Below are positions 15,230 through 23,210 of a stretch of 64,000 nucleotides of DNA, in pieces. The DNA comes from Patulibacter minatonensis DSM 18081 (GTDB lineage Bacteria > Actinomycetota > Thermoleophilia > Solirubrobacterales > Solirubrobacteraceae), in contig NZ_KI912613.1 of NCBI RefSeq assembly GCF_000519325.1, positions 1,837,252-1,901,251 on the forward strand, read 5' to 3'. The translations under genes and the position numbers were made by a program. The notes under the pieces were generated by a model. It had not been told where the DNA came from. It saw nothing but the letters and a program-made list of their open reading frames with translations, and ran no database searches. Position 1 is the first letter of the stretch; each line of letters starts with the position of its first letter.

Positions 15230-17002
15230 CTACTGGGCCGCGGTGGACTTCGAGCGCCTGCGGGCGGCGGCCGCATCGGGCGCGGCCTGCTCCTCGACAG
15301 CACCCTCGAGGGTGAGCGAGATCGGCAGCGGCTCAGGTTCACCGCTCGCCGTCTTCCCGGAGAACGCCGTGCGGCCGCGGTGATGGACCTTCGCCGCGGG
15401 GTCCTTCGCCGGCACGTGGTCGATCGCACGCTCAGTCATCGCGGTGATCGTCAGCGACGGGTTGACGCCCACGTTGGCGGGAATCGCCGCCCCGTCGCAG
15501 ACCAGGAGGTTCTCGTAGCCAAAGACGCGGTGCTGCTCGTCGATCACGCCGTACGCGGGGGTCGAGCCGATCGGGGCGCCGCCGAGAATGTGCGCGGTCG
15601 TCGGGATCGACAGCAACGCCTCGGGCACCGCGGAACCCGGCGCCCCACCGGTCTTGCGCGCCAGCCACTCGGTGAAGGCGTTGGCGGCAGGGATGAACGT
15701 CGGGTTGGGGTTGTCGGGATCCTGACGGGTCTGCAGCTTCACCCGGCCGTTGCGGCGCCTGCGGGCCGTCAACTGCATCGAGTTGTCCAAGGACTGCATG
15801 ACGAGCACGACGATCGACCGCTCACCCCACCGCGGCTTCAACAGCAGCTCTGCGACCCACCCGGGGTGGCGCACCAGCTGGCCCAGCCACTTCAACGGGC
15901 GGGTGACGCGGTTGCCTCCTCCGGTCAGGACGGTGAAGAGGTTGCGGATCGCACCGCCGCCGGCCCCGTAGGTGACGGTCTCGATGTGCGTATGAGGGTC
16001 CGGGTAGATCGACGAGGTGATCGCGACGCGCTTGGCCAACGCCTCGGCGCGGCCTTCGGGGACCGTCACGACGAGGATCGCTTCGCTGTTGGTCCGCACC
16101 AAGTGGCCGAGGCGGTCAGAGACCTTCGGCAGGTCACCCTGCAACTTGCAGCGCGCGAGCAACTCATTGGTGCCCAGCGCGCCACCGGAAACCACGACGC
16201 CGCGGGCTCGCGTGGTCTGCCGGTCCCGACGGAGCCGGCTGCCGGTGCGCTCGTGCACGACATCCCAGCCGTCAGCACCATCGGTGCCGTTGACCGCCCG
16301 CAACGACACGACCTCACGGCCGGCTCGCACCGTCGCTCCGTCGCGCTGTGCGAACCACAGGTAGTTCTTGTCGAGGCTGTTCTTCGAGCCCTGCGGGCAC
16401 CCGAGCATGCAGCGCCCGATCCTCGAGCACCCCATCCGGGCAGGCCCTTCACCGCCGAAGTAGGGGTCGGCGACCTCTTCGCCGGGGGTGTCGAGATACG
16501 TACCGACGCGGGCCTTGCGATAGGTGTCCTCGACGCCGATCTCGCCGGCGTACTCCTTCAGCAGCTGGTCGGCCGGGTCGTCGTCGATGACGTCGGTGAC
16601 GCCGAGCATTCGCTGCGCGGTCTCGTAGTGCGGGGCGAGCTCCGCCTGCCAGTCGGCGATCGTGGACCACTGGCGGTCCTCGAAGAACGCGCGCGGCGGT
16701 ACGTAGAGCGTCATCGCGTAGACGAGCGAGCCGCCGCCGACGCCGGCGCCGGACATCACGAAGACGTCCTTGAAGAACGTCAGCTTGAACAGCCCGCGCA
16801 GCCCTGCGCGGGGCATGTACAGCCACTTCTTCAGGTCCCACGACGAGGTCGGCATCTCGTCCTCGTTGCGGAAGTGCTCGCCGCGCTCGAGGACCGTGAC
16901 GTCGTGGCCCTTCTCGGCCAGGCGCATCGCCGAGACGCTGCCCCCGAACCCGGAGCCGATGACCAGCCAGTCGGTGTCGTAGGAGGTGTCGACGGTCGTC
17001 AT
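15230..17002 (-). CDS. GMC/cholesterol-oxidase-type FAD oxidoreductase (probable fatty alcohol oxidase)
   Basis: 590 residues. The N-terminal FAD motif is DWLVIGSGFGGSVSAMRLAEKG. The segment MSGAGVGGGSLVYAMTLYVP and the Cys-rich MGCSRIGRCMLGCPQGSKNS are those of the cholesterol oxidase/ChoD-like GMC branch. The C-terminal half has AHILGGAPIG, then VCDGAAIPANVGVNPSLTIT. The last ~50 residues are a variable hydrophilic tail. ATG 17002 has AGGA upstream. It differs strongly from the other GMC enzyme at 6959-8599. Beside CYP153, oxidation of 1-alkanols to aldehydes is the likely role; this is inferred from context. Confidence 0.88.
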   Translation of the reverse strand: MTTVDTSYDTDWLVIGSGFGGSVSAMRLAEKGHDVTVLERGEHFRNEDEMPTSSWDLKKWLYMPRAGLRGLFKLTFFKDVFVMSGAGVGGGSLVYAMTLYVPPRAFFEDRQWSTIADWQAELAPHYETAQRMLGVTDVIDDDPADQLLKEYAGEIGVEDTYRKARVGTYLDTPGEEVADPYFGGEGPARMGCSRIGRCMLGCPQGSKNSLDKNYLWFAQRDGATVRAGREVVSLRAVNGTDGADGWDVVHERTGSRLRRDRQTTRARGVVVSGGALGTNELLARCKLQGDLPKVSDRLGHLVRTNSEAILVVTVPEGRAEALAKRVAITSSIYPDPHTHIETVTYGAGGGAIRNLFTVLTGGGNRVTRPLKWLGQLVRHPGWVAELLLKPRWGERSIVVLVMQSLDNSMQLTARRRRNGRVKLQTRQDPDNPNPTFIPAANAFTEWLARKTGGAPGSAVPEALLSIPTTAHILGGAPIGSTPAYGVIDEQHRVFGYENLLVCDGAAIPANVGVNPSLTITAMTERAIDHVPAKDPAAKVHHRGRTAFSGKTASGEPEPLPISLTLEGAVEEQAAPDAAAARRRSKSTAAQ

Positions 17003-17108
17003 GGGAATCCTGGTGTCCGCGATCGACTGAACGCGCTGCGACCGGTCAGGACCCGCCGGGACGTGCTCAGGGGCGCCGAATGGCTCCCGCAAGCAACCTA
17101 CCCATGAG

Positions 17109-17124
17109 CTTTACATCACGTCAA
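17109..17124. promoter_or_regulatory. candidate TetR operator upstream of the island GMC gene
   Basis: TTTACATCACGTCAA at 17110-17124 forms an imperfect dyad TT(T/G)AC-N5-GT(C/A)AA. The same dyad with the arms exchanged, TTGACATTGCGTAAA, occurs at 19905-19919 over the -35 of the ferredoxin-CYP153 promoter. A shared site would co-regulate both halves of the pathway. Confidence 0.5.
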
Positions 17125-17720
17125 GTGGATATGTCGGACGTTGAGGTCGTCCAGACCCAAGCGAGCTGTCGGAGCAGCGCGGACTCCGTGACGGTCGGGC
17201 GTGCCGTGTGTTCCGACAGGACGCGCTCCGTCATCCAGACGAGCGAGTAGGCGCGGGCGTGTGCCTGGTCGTCGGGGATGTCCGGGACGGAAGCGAGGAT
17301 GCGCTGCTCGACGCGAGGGAGGAATCCGTCGTGCAGGACCCGCCAAAACGCCGCGACCTCCTCGTCATACGTGGCGGCCTCCATCAGCGCCCGGACCGTC
17401 GACGCGTACCGCTGGTAGGTGCGCAGCAGCGCCGCGAGCGAGTGCTCGACGTCGTCGTCGACGAGGTCCAGCCATGGGTCCGCGCTCTGGATCAATGCCT
17501 GCCGGACGCCCTCGCCGAGCTCGAGGATCAGCGCGCGCTTGTCGCGGAAGTACGAGTAAAAGGTTGGCCGCGACACGCCGGCGCCACGGACGATCTGCTC
17601 AATGCTGATCTCGGCGAACGCCCGGCCCTCCTCGAGGAGGGCGACGGTCGCGTCGAGCAGGGCCTGCTCGGTCGCCCTCCGTGCGTCAGCGGTGGCGGAG
17701 CGGCGCGACAGGACGGACAC
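17121..17720 (-). CDS. TetR-family regulator (first island copy)
   Basis: 199 residues. The N-terminal helix-turn-helix is ISIEQIVRGAGVSRPTFYSYF, typical of TetR, followed by a helical ligand-binding domain. GTG 17720 (VSVLSRRS) aligns exactly with the start of the paralogue at 19876 (MATLSRRA) and lies six bases after a TACGAT box. A TTG at 17744 is possible but less likely. The two TetR proteins share the DNA-recognition segment almost fully (PTFY-YF-DKRAL), so overlapping operator sequences are plausible. It sits upstream of the GMC gene on the same strand and divergent from the PucR-type gene. Confidence 0.9.
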   Translation of the reverse strand: MSVLSRRSATADARRATEQALLDATVALLEEGRAFAEISIEQIVRGAGVSRPTFYSYFRDKRALILELGEGVRQALIQSADPWLDLVDDDVEHSLAALLRTYQRYASTVRALMEAATYDEEVAAFWRVLHDGFLPRVEQRILASVPDIPDDQAHARAYSLVWMTERVLSEHTARPTVTESALLRQLAWVWTTSTSDIST

Positions 17721-17756
17721 CGACTGATCGTATTTGACATGCAAACCTGTTTCGAC

Positions 17757-17786
17757 TTGACAGGATGGAAAGCGCTAGCGTACGTT
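17757..17786 (+). promoter_or_regulatory. promoter of the PucR-type regulator
   Basis: TTGACA at 17757-17762 and TACGTT at 17781-17786 with an 18-base spacer. A second TTGACA-like element (17734-17739) lies 23 bases upstream in direct repeat, between this promoter and the divergent TetR start. The arrangement suggests regulation of both genes from one short region. Confidence 0.55.
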
Positions 17787-17881
17787 CGAGGAGCTGGCGT
17801 TCGAGGCACGACTGCCGCCGGAACACGAGCCTCGCGTCCGTCGCCTTCGTGGCGCCCCGCCGGCCGAAGAGACGCCCTCTG

Positions 17882-19240
17882 ATGATCCAGCCCCTCCAGA
17901 CACGTAGCCCGTCGCTGCACGGTCCTCGTCACGGCCAACGCTCCACCCGTCCGGGTCCGCCCCCGCCGGGTGGACGAGCCGAGGGAGCGCCGTCGGGTCC
18001 GGTCAAGATCCCGACCGAGGCGTTGGTCGTGCTCCAGTCCATTGCAAGGCGCGACGGAGGCTGCGCCGAGGCGATGGCGATGCATCTACACCACCGCCTC
18101 CCCGAGCTGGAACGCCGGTCGGTCGCGGGCAGTGCCTTCGGTGAGACGCGCGCGTGCTGTCAGGCGCACCTCGAAGTCGTGGCCCGCATCGTCTGCGAAG
18201 GCGCGTCGACCACCGAGATCGCGGTCCCCGGCCCGGCCATCGAGCACGCGCGGTCCCTGATCCGGCGAGGCGTGTCCCTTGACGTCCTGCTGCGGACGTA
18301 TCACCTCGGGCAGGCGTTCCTGTCCGCGCGGGCCGCCGCGCTCTTTGAACAGCAGGCCTTCGACGACGCACTTCGCCTCCGGGCCACCGTCGCAGTCGAC
18401 GCGTTCCTCTTCGACTACATCGACCGTGTCAGTGAGGCGATAGCCGCCATCTACGGCGACGAGCGCAACAGCTGGCACCGGAGCCCCGAAGCAGTCCGCA
18501 GCGAGGCGCTGCAGGCGATCATGGAACGTCGCGGCGTCGACGAACGACGTCTCGGCCGGCACCTCGGCTATGACCTCACCGGTCACCACGGGGCCTTCGT
18601 CCTGGCCGCGGACGCCCAGGACTGCGGTTTTGAGACCTTGCGCGACGAGGCCCTACGGATCGTCGCGGCCGTCGGCGCGAACGCCTCGCTCGTCGTCCCG
18701 GGCGAGGGAACAACGGCCTGGGCATGGTTCCGCACCGTCGACGACGTCAACGACCTCGCCGCCCGTCTGCACGCCGAATGGCGGCCCGCGGAACACGTGC
18801 GCATCGCGTTCGCCGACCCGGCACCCGGGATCGACGGCTTCCGGACCTCGCACCTCGAGGCCCTCGAGACGCTCGAGTTCGTCGGCCGCTTCCCGGGAAT
18901 GCTCTCCGAGCGGGGCACCACGTCGTACCGATCTGTCGAGCTGGTCTCGCTGCTCACCCAGGACCTCGAACGCGCGACGCGGTTCATGCGCTCACGCCTC
19001 GGCCCGCTCTCAGGCCCGGACCCCCGGCTCTCTGACCTGCGCAGGACAGCCCTTAACTTCCTGCGACACAACCGAAGCCACGCACGAGCGGGAGAAGCGC
19101 TCTTCCTCCACAAGAACACGGTCTTCACTCGTGTCAAGCACACAGAAAAAGTGCTCGGGATCCGCTCAGACGCCTGGGGCATCGAGCTCGAGACCGCGCT
19201 CGTGCTCGCCTCGATCCTTGAGGCTGAACCCACCGACTGA
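17882..19240 (+). CDS. PucR/CdaR-type transcriptional regulator
   Basis: 452 residues from ATG 17882. The first ~40 residues are basic and Pro-rich. Residues ~45-190 form a helical domain (LVVLQSIARRDGGCAEAMA; SLIRRGVSLDVLLRTYHLGQ), the middle is a GGDEF-like non-catalytic region, and the C-terminus has the PucR helix-turn-helix RTALNFLRHNRSHARAGEAL followed by HKNTVFTRVKHTEKVLG. This group regulates catabolic operons, often as activators. Its position between the two divergent halves of the alkane module makes it the best candidate for the pathway regulator. An in-frame ATG at 17765 would add 39 doubtful residues. Confidence 0.85.
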   Translation: MIQPLQTRSPSLHGPRHGQRSTRPGPPPPGGRAEGAPSGPVKIPTEALVVLQSIARRDGGCAEAMAMHLHHRLPELERRSVAGSAFGETRACCQAHLEVVARIVCEGASTTEIAVPGPAIEHARSLIRRGVSLDVLLRTYHLGQAFLSARAAALFEQQAFDDALRLRATVAVDAFLFDYIDRVSEAIAAIYGDERNSWHRSPEAVRSEALQAIMERRGVDERRLGRHLGYDLTGHHGAFVLAADAQDCGFETLRDEALRIVAAVGANASLVVPGEGTTAWAWFRTVDDVNDLAARLHAEWRPAEHVRIAFADPAPGIDGFRTSHLEALETLEFVGRFPGMLSERGTTSYRSVELVSLLTQDLERATRFMRSRLGPLSGPDPRLSDLRRTALNFLRHNRSHARAGEALFLHKNTVFTRVKHTEKVLGIRSDAWGIELETALVLASILEAEPTD

Positions 19241-19291
19241 TCCGCGCGAGGTCTACCCGGAGGTAGTGGCCCCCGCCACGGGCGCCGGGAC

Positions 19292-19876
19292 TCAGGTCGC
19301 GGCCTGCCAGAGCCAGGTGACCTGATCGATGAGGGCCTGCTCGTCGAGCGTCGGCCGGGCGACGTGCTCGGTGAACGCGCGCTCGGTCATGTACACGAGG
19401 GCGTAGGCACGAGCGGCGACGCCCGCAGCAGGGAGGTCCGGATCGCCGGCAACGATGCGGCGCTCCGCACCGGGACGGAAGCGGTCATGGAAGGCCTGCC
19501 AGAACGCGGCGACTTCCGGGTCGTAGGTGGCGGCCTCGGTGATCGCCCCAACGCTCACACGATGTCGGGTGAACACGGCCAGCACCCCTGTGAGCGTGTC
19601 GCGGAGCGGAACGTCGGCGAAGCTCAGCCACGGCTCGGCGGCGTCGGAGAGATCTGCCTCCAGTGCAGCGCCGAGCTTGAGGACCAGAGCGCGCTTGTCG
19701 TTGAAGTAGGTGTAGAAGGTCGGCCGCGTGAACCCGGCCCGGCGCACGATCTGCTCGATCGAGATGTCCGCGTAGGCCGTGCCCTCCTCGAGCAGCGAGA
19801 CGGCCGCGCGGAGCAGTTCCGCTTCGGTGGCCTTGCGGGTCTCGGCAGTGCGAGCCCGCCGGGAGAGAGTCGCCAT
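19292..19876 (-). CDS. TetR-family regulator (second island copy)
   Basis: 194 residues with the DNA-binding segment ISIEQIVRRAGFTRPTFYTYF. It is clearly paralogous to the TetR protein at 17121-17720 through the whole length (EAATYDPEVAAFWQAFHDRF against EAATYDEEVAAFWRVLHDGF). ATG 19876 follows TAGACT by six bases, so the mRNA is likely leaderless. It is divergent from the ferredoxin-CYP153 operon and shares its control region, the usual layout for a local repressor. The ligand is unknown; an alkane, alcohol or acyl-CoA would fit. Confidence 0.92.
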   Translation of the reverse strand: MATLSRRARTAETRKATEAELLRAAVSLLEEGTAYADISIEQIVRRAGFTRPTFYTYFNDKRALVLKLGAALEADLSDAAEPWLSFADVPLRDTLTGVLAVFTRHRVSVGAITEAATYDPEVAAFWQAFHDRFRPGAERRIVAGDPDLPAAGVAARAYALVYMTERAFTEHVARPTLDEQALIDQVTWLWQAAT

Positions 19877-19882
19877 GACCCC

Positions 19883-19933
19883 AGTCTAGACATTACGATC
19901 AGGCTTGACATTGCGTAAAGTCGTGTGGGATGG
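19883..19933. promoter_or_regulatory. divergent TetR / ferredoxin-CYP153 control region
   Basis: Minus-strand -10 TAGACT at 19888-19883 serves tetR. Plus-strand TTGACA at 19905-19910 with a weak -10 near 19929 serves the ferredoxin operon. The dyad TTGACATTGCGTAAA (19905-19919) covers that -35, and GACATTACG at 19889-19897 repeats as GACATTGCG at 19907-19915. These are probable TetR binding sites. Confidence 0.6.
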
Positions 19934-20012
19934 TCGGTCCTCCGACAGACCCCGTCCGCGGCTCGGTTCGAGTCGCGGCGGACACCACCCTCACGGAAGA
20001 ACAGGAACACGC

Positions 20013-20333
20013 ATGGGAACGATCACGTTCGTGGAGCACGACGGAACTTCGCACGACGTGGACCTCGTCGACGGGGAGTCGCTCATGGAGCTGGCCACCA
20101 GCAACGGCGTGCCCGGTATCGACGGCGACTGCGGGGGCGAGGCGGCGTGCGGCACCTGCCACGTCATCGTCGACGACGCGTGGATCGCCACGACCGGGAC
20201 GCGCTCGGATGAGGAGACGCAGATGATCGAGATGTCCCCGGAGTGCGCCCCGAACTCGCGCCTCTCCTGCCAGCTGAAAGCACGTTCCGAACTCGACGGA
20301 CTCCGGGTACACCTCCCCGAGTTCCAGATGTAG
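20013..20333 (+). CDS. 2Fe-2S ferredoxin, adrenodoxin type
   Basis: 106 residues. Cysteines follow C40-x5-C46-x2-C49-x36-C86, the adrenodoxin/putidaredoxin pattern of ferredoxins serving bacterial P450s. The segment DGDCGGEAACGTCHVIVDD carries the first three ligands and SRLSCQL the last. It passes electrons from the ferredoxin reductase two genes downstream to the CYP153 enzyme immediately downstream. ATG 20013 fits the family N-terminus (GTITFVEHDG). The gap to CYP153 is 43 bases with an AGAGGAA ribosome binding site. Confidence 0.94.
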   Translation: MGTITFVEHDGTSHDVDLVDGESLMELATSNGVPGIDGDCGGEAACGTCHVIVDDAWIATTGTRSDEETQMIEMSPECAPNSRLSCQLKARSELDGLRVHLPEFQM

Positions 20334-20376
20334 TGCCGACTTCCCCCGCGATCGACGACAGGCAAGAGGAACAGCG

Positions 20377-21780
20377 ATGACACCCACCGAGAGCATGCTG
20401 GACAGGGCCAGGACCAGAGTGGTCGACAAGGTGCAATCGACCGTTCCTGCCGACCGACAGGTGCGAGCAGCGCACCTCGTCGAGAAGGCGAAGCGCCTGG
20501 CCGGCATGAGCACGCCGCTGGTCTTCACCGAGGAGCCGATCCCGGACCCGGTCGACGTTCCGCTGACCGACATCGACGTCAGCAACCCCTTCATGAACCG
20601 GCAGGGGAAGTGGAACTCGTACTTCGAGCGGCTGCGCGAAGAGGCCCCGGTCCACTACCTCGCCGACAGCCCGTTCGGTCCGTTCTGGTCCATCACGCGC
20701 TACGCGGACATCCAGGCCGTCGACTCGAACCCCGAGGTCTTCTCGGCGGAGCCCCACATCGTCCTCGGGCCCCCGCCGCTGGACATCGAGATGTTCATCG
20801 CGATGGACCCGCCCAAGCACGACGTCCAACGCAAAGCCGTGCAGGGCGTCGTCGCGCCCCGGAACCTCAAAGAGATGGAAGGGCTCATCCGCGAGCGCGT
20901 CCGGGAGGTGCTCGACGGCCTGCCGACCGACGAGCCGTTCGACTGGGTGCAGAAGGTCTCCATCGAGATCACGGGCCGGATGCTGGCAACGCTGCTGGAC
21001 TTCCCGTACGAGCAGCGACGCAAGCTCACCTACTGGTCCGACACGATCAGCTCGACCGCTGAGGGGACTGGCGGCACGACGCACCAGGACGACTTCTACG
21101 CCGCCACCGAGGAGCTGGCGAAGGGCTTCGTGGCGCTCTGGCACGACAAGGCCGCGCGGCGAGCCGCCGGTGAGGCGGACGGGTTCGACCTGATCACGCT
21201 GATGCAGACCTCCGAGGACACGAAGGACCTGATCAAGCGGCCGCTCGAGTTCCTCGGCAACCTGACGCTGCTCATCGTCGGCGGCAACGACACCACCCGC
21301 AATTCGATGTCCGGGGGCGTCCTTGCCCTCAACAAGTACCCGGACGAGTTCGAGAAGCTGAAGGCCGACCCGAAGCTGATCCCGAACATGGTCTCCGAGA
21401 TCATCCGGTGGCAGACCCCGCTGGCGTACATGCGCCGGGTCGCCAAGAAGGACGTCCACTTCGGCGGACAGTTCATCCGCAAGGGCGACGTGGTCGTCAT
21501 GTGGTACGCGTCGGGGAACCGCGACGAGAGCAAGTTCGAGAACGCCGACGCGCTCATCATCGACCGCAAGAACGCGCGCAACCACATCGCGTTCGGCTTC
21601 GGCGTGCACCGCTGCATGGGCAACCGTCTCGCCGAGATGCAGCTGCGCATCCTGTGGGAGGAGCTGCTCGCCCGGTTCGACCGGATCGACGTCGTTGGCG
21701 AGCCCGAATACGTGCAATCCAACTTCGTCAAGGGCTACGAGAAGATGATGGTCCAGCTGACACCCAAAACGGCCAGCTGA
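20377..21780 (+). CDS. CYP153-family cytochrome P450, n-alkane/fatty-acid terminal hydroxylase
   Basis: 467 residues. The heme-binding loop is FGFGVHRCMGNRLAEMQ with Cys near residue 413. The I-helix oxygen motif is GGNDTTRNSM near 303-311 and the ExxR is EIIR at about 341-344. Segments such as MFIAMDPPKHDVQRKAV, NMVSEIIRWQTPLAYMRR and SFVKGYEKMMV-like NFVKGYEKMMV closely follow the CYP153A enzymes of Acinetobacter and Alcanivorax as I recall them. CYP153 enzymes are soluble class I P450s that hydroxylate the terminal carbon of medium-chain alkanes. The flanking ferredoxin and reductase form the complete three-component system. Confidence 0.95.
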   Translation: MTPTESMLDRARTRVVDKVQSTVPADRQVRAAHLVEKAKRLAGMSTPLVFTEEPIPDPVDVPLTDIDVSNPFMNRQGKWNSYFERLREEAPVHYLADSPFGPFWSITRYADIQAVDSNPEVFSAEPHIVLGPPPLDIEMFIAMDPPKHDVQRKAVQGVVAPRNLKEMEGLIRERVREVLDGLPTDEPFDWVQKVSIEITGRMLATLLDFPYEQRRKLTYWSDTISSTAEGTGGTTHQDDFYAATEELAKGFVALWHDKAARRAAGEADGFDLITLMQTSEDTKDLIKRPLEFLGNLTLLIVGGNDTTRNSMSGGVLALNKYPDEFEKLKADPKLIPNMVSEIIRWQTPLAYMRRVAKKDVHFGGQFIRKGDVVVMWYASGNRDESKFENADALIIDRKNARNHIAFGFGVHRCMGNRLAEMQLRILWEELLARFDRIDVVGEPEYVQSNFVKGYEKMMVQLTPKTAS

Positions 21781-21811
21781 CCTCGGGCGACGACGGGGAT
21801 CGGGGAGAGCT

Positions 21812-23053
21812 ATGGGGACCCAGCGGGTGGTCATCGTCGGAGCCAGCCACGCAAGTGCGCAGCTGTGCGTCAGCCTGCGCCGTGACGGCTGGGACGGCGA
21901 GATTCTGTTGATCGGCGACGAGCCGTCGCTGCCCTATCACCGGCCGCCGCTGTCGAAGACGTTCCTCGCGGGAACGACGACGATCGAGGACCTCCACATC
22001 CGCAAGCCGGAGTTCTACGAGAAGGAGCAGGTGGCGTTCCGTCACGCCCGGGTCACCCGGATCAGCCGAGAAGCCAGGACCGTCACGCTGGACGACGGCG
22101 AAGAACTGGGCTACGACAAGCTCGTCCTCTGCCTGGGAGCCCGACCGCGTCCGCTGAGCATTCCCGGGATGGAGCTCGCCGGCGTTCACTACCTGCGGGA
22201 CGCGGCCGACATCACGGCCATTCGCGACAGCCTCGCGGGGGCCAGCCGCGCGGTCATCGTCGGCGCCGGCTACATCGGCCTGGAGGCGGCGGCGTCGTTG
22301 CGGAAGCTGGGCGTCGAGGTCACCGTGCTCGAGGTCGCTGAACGCGTCCTGCAGCGCGTCACCGCCCCAGCGGTCTCGGCCTTCTACGACCGCGTCCACC
22401 GGGAAGAAGGGGTCGACCTCCGACTTGGCGTCGGCGTCTTGGCGCTCGAGGGCGAAGATCAGGTCACCAGCGTCCGGCTCACCGACGACGACCACATCGC
22501 GGCCGACCTCGTCATCGTCGGTGTCGGAGTCCTCCCCAACGTCGAGCTGGCGCAGGACGCTGGGCTGGCTGTCGACAACGGCATCGTCGTCGACGCGCAC
22601 GGCCGCACCGACGATCCGGACATCTTCGCCGCCGGGGACTGCGCCAACCACTACGACGCCCGCTACGACCGCCGCCTGCGGTTGGAGTGCGTGTCCAACG
22701 CGGTCGAGCACGCGAAGAGCGTCGCCGGAGCGATCTGCGGCAAGGACAAGCCGATCTCCGCACTCCCGTGGTTCTGGTCCGACCAGTACGACCTGAAGCT
22801 CCAGATCGCCGGCCTCAGCACGGGCTACGACACCGTCGTGCTGCGCGGAGACCCCGCCGCCGGTCGTGCCTTCGCGTGCTTCTACTTCGCGGACGGGCGA
22901 TTGGTCGCCGCCGACTGCGTCAACAACGCGAAGGAGTTCATGTTCAGCAAGCGCGCCATCGCCGAGGGTCTGTCGCCGGATCGTTCGATGCTGGCCGACC
23001 CAGGAACGCCGCTGGCGTCGCTGCTTCAAGCGTCCACGAGCCCTACGGGCTGA
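21812..23053 (+). CDS. FAD-dependent NAD(P)H-ferredoxin reductase of the P450 system
   Basis: 413 residues, of the putidaredoxin-reductase/rubredoxin-reductase type. The N-terminal FAD motif is VVIVGASHASAQLCVSLR, the NAD-binding motif AVIVGAGYIGLEAAASLRKLG, and the second FAD contact is PDIFAAGDCANH. The C-terminal domain has WSDQYDLKLQIAGL, typical of ferredoxin reductases acting with 2Fe-2S ferredoxins. It completes the electron chain NAD(P)H to FAD to 2Fe-2S ferredoxin to CYP153. ATG 21812 has GGGGAGAG upstream. It lies 31 bases after the P450, so co-transcription is likely. Confidence 0.94.
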   Translation: MGTQRVVIVGASHASAQLCVSLRRDGWDGEILLIGDEPSLPYHRPPLSKTFLAGTTTIEDLHIRKPEFYEKEQVAFRHARVTRISREARTVTLDDGEELGYDKLVLCLGARPRPLSIPGMELAGVHYLRDAADITAIRDSLAGASRAVIVGAGYIGLEAAASLRKLGVEVTVLEVAERVLQRVTAPAVSAFYDRVHREEGVDLRLGVGVLALEGEDQVTSVRLTDDDHIAADLVIVGVGVLPNVELAQDAGLAVDNGIVVDAHGRTDDPDIFAAGDCANHYDARYDRRLRLECVSNAVEHAKSVAGAICGKDKPISALPWFWSDQYDLKLQIAGLSTGYDTVVLRGDPAAGRAFACFYFADGRLVAADCVNNAKEFMFSKRAIAEGLSPDRSMLADPGTPLASLLQASTSPTG

Positions 23054-23099
23054 TCGGGTCACGACGGACCCGCGAGCGCGCCAGCGGAGCTCACGGTAG

Positions 23100-23207
23100 A
23101 CGGCGAGCCTGCCGGAGCGGCTCACCGCAATCGCCGACGCCCCCGAGGGCGCTGCCTTCTTCGACCTCTGCGGGACCAGCCCGATGCTCAAGAACGACCT
23201 GACGTGA
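23100..23207 (+). pseudogene. possible remnant of a HAD-IB/acyltransferase gene N-terminus
   Basis: A 35-codon frame between the ferredoxin reductase and gpsA reads SLPERLTAIADAPEGAAFF and then DLCGTSPML, closing with TGA at 23205. It resembles the start of HAD-IB phosphatase-acyltransferase fusions, compare TAELVERIEAAPRG and AVFDYDGTL in the gene at 61158-62633. The catalytic DxDGT appears as DLCGT, an in-frame stop lies just upstream (23097), and the rest of the gene is absent. I read it as a deletion remnant; the similarity is short. Confidence 0.45.
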
Positions 23208-23210
23208 CTC

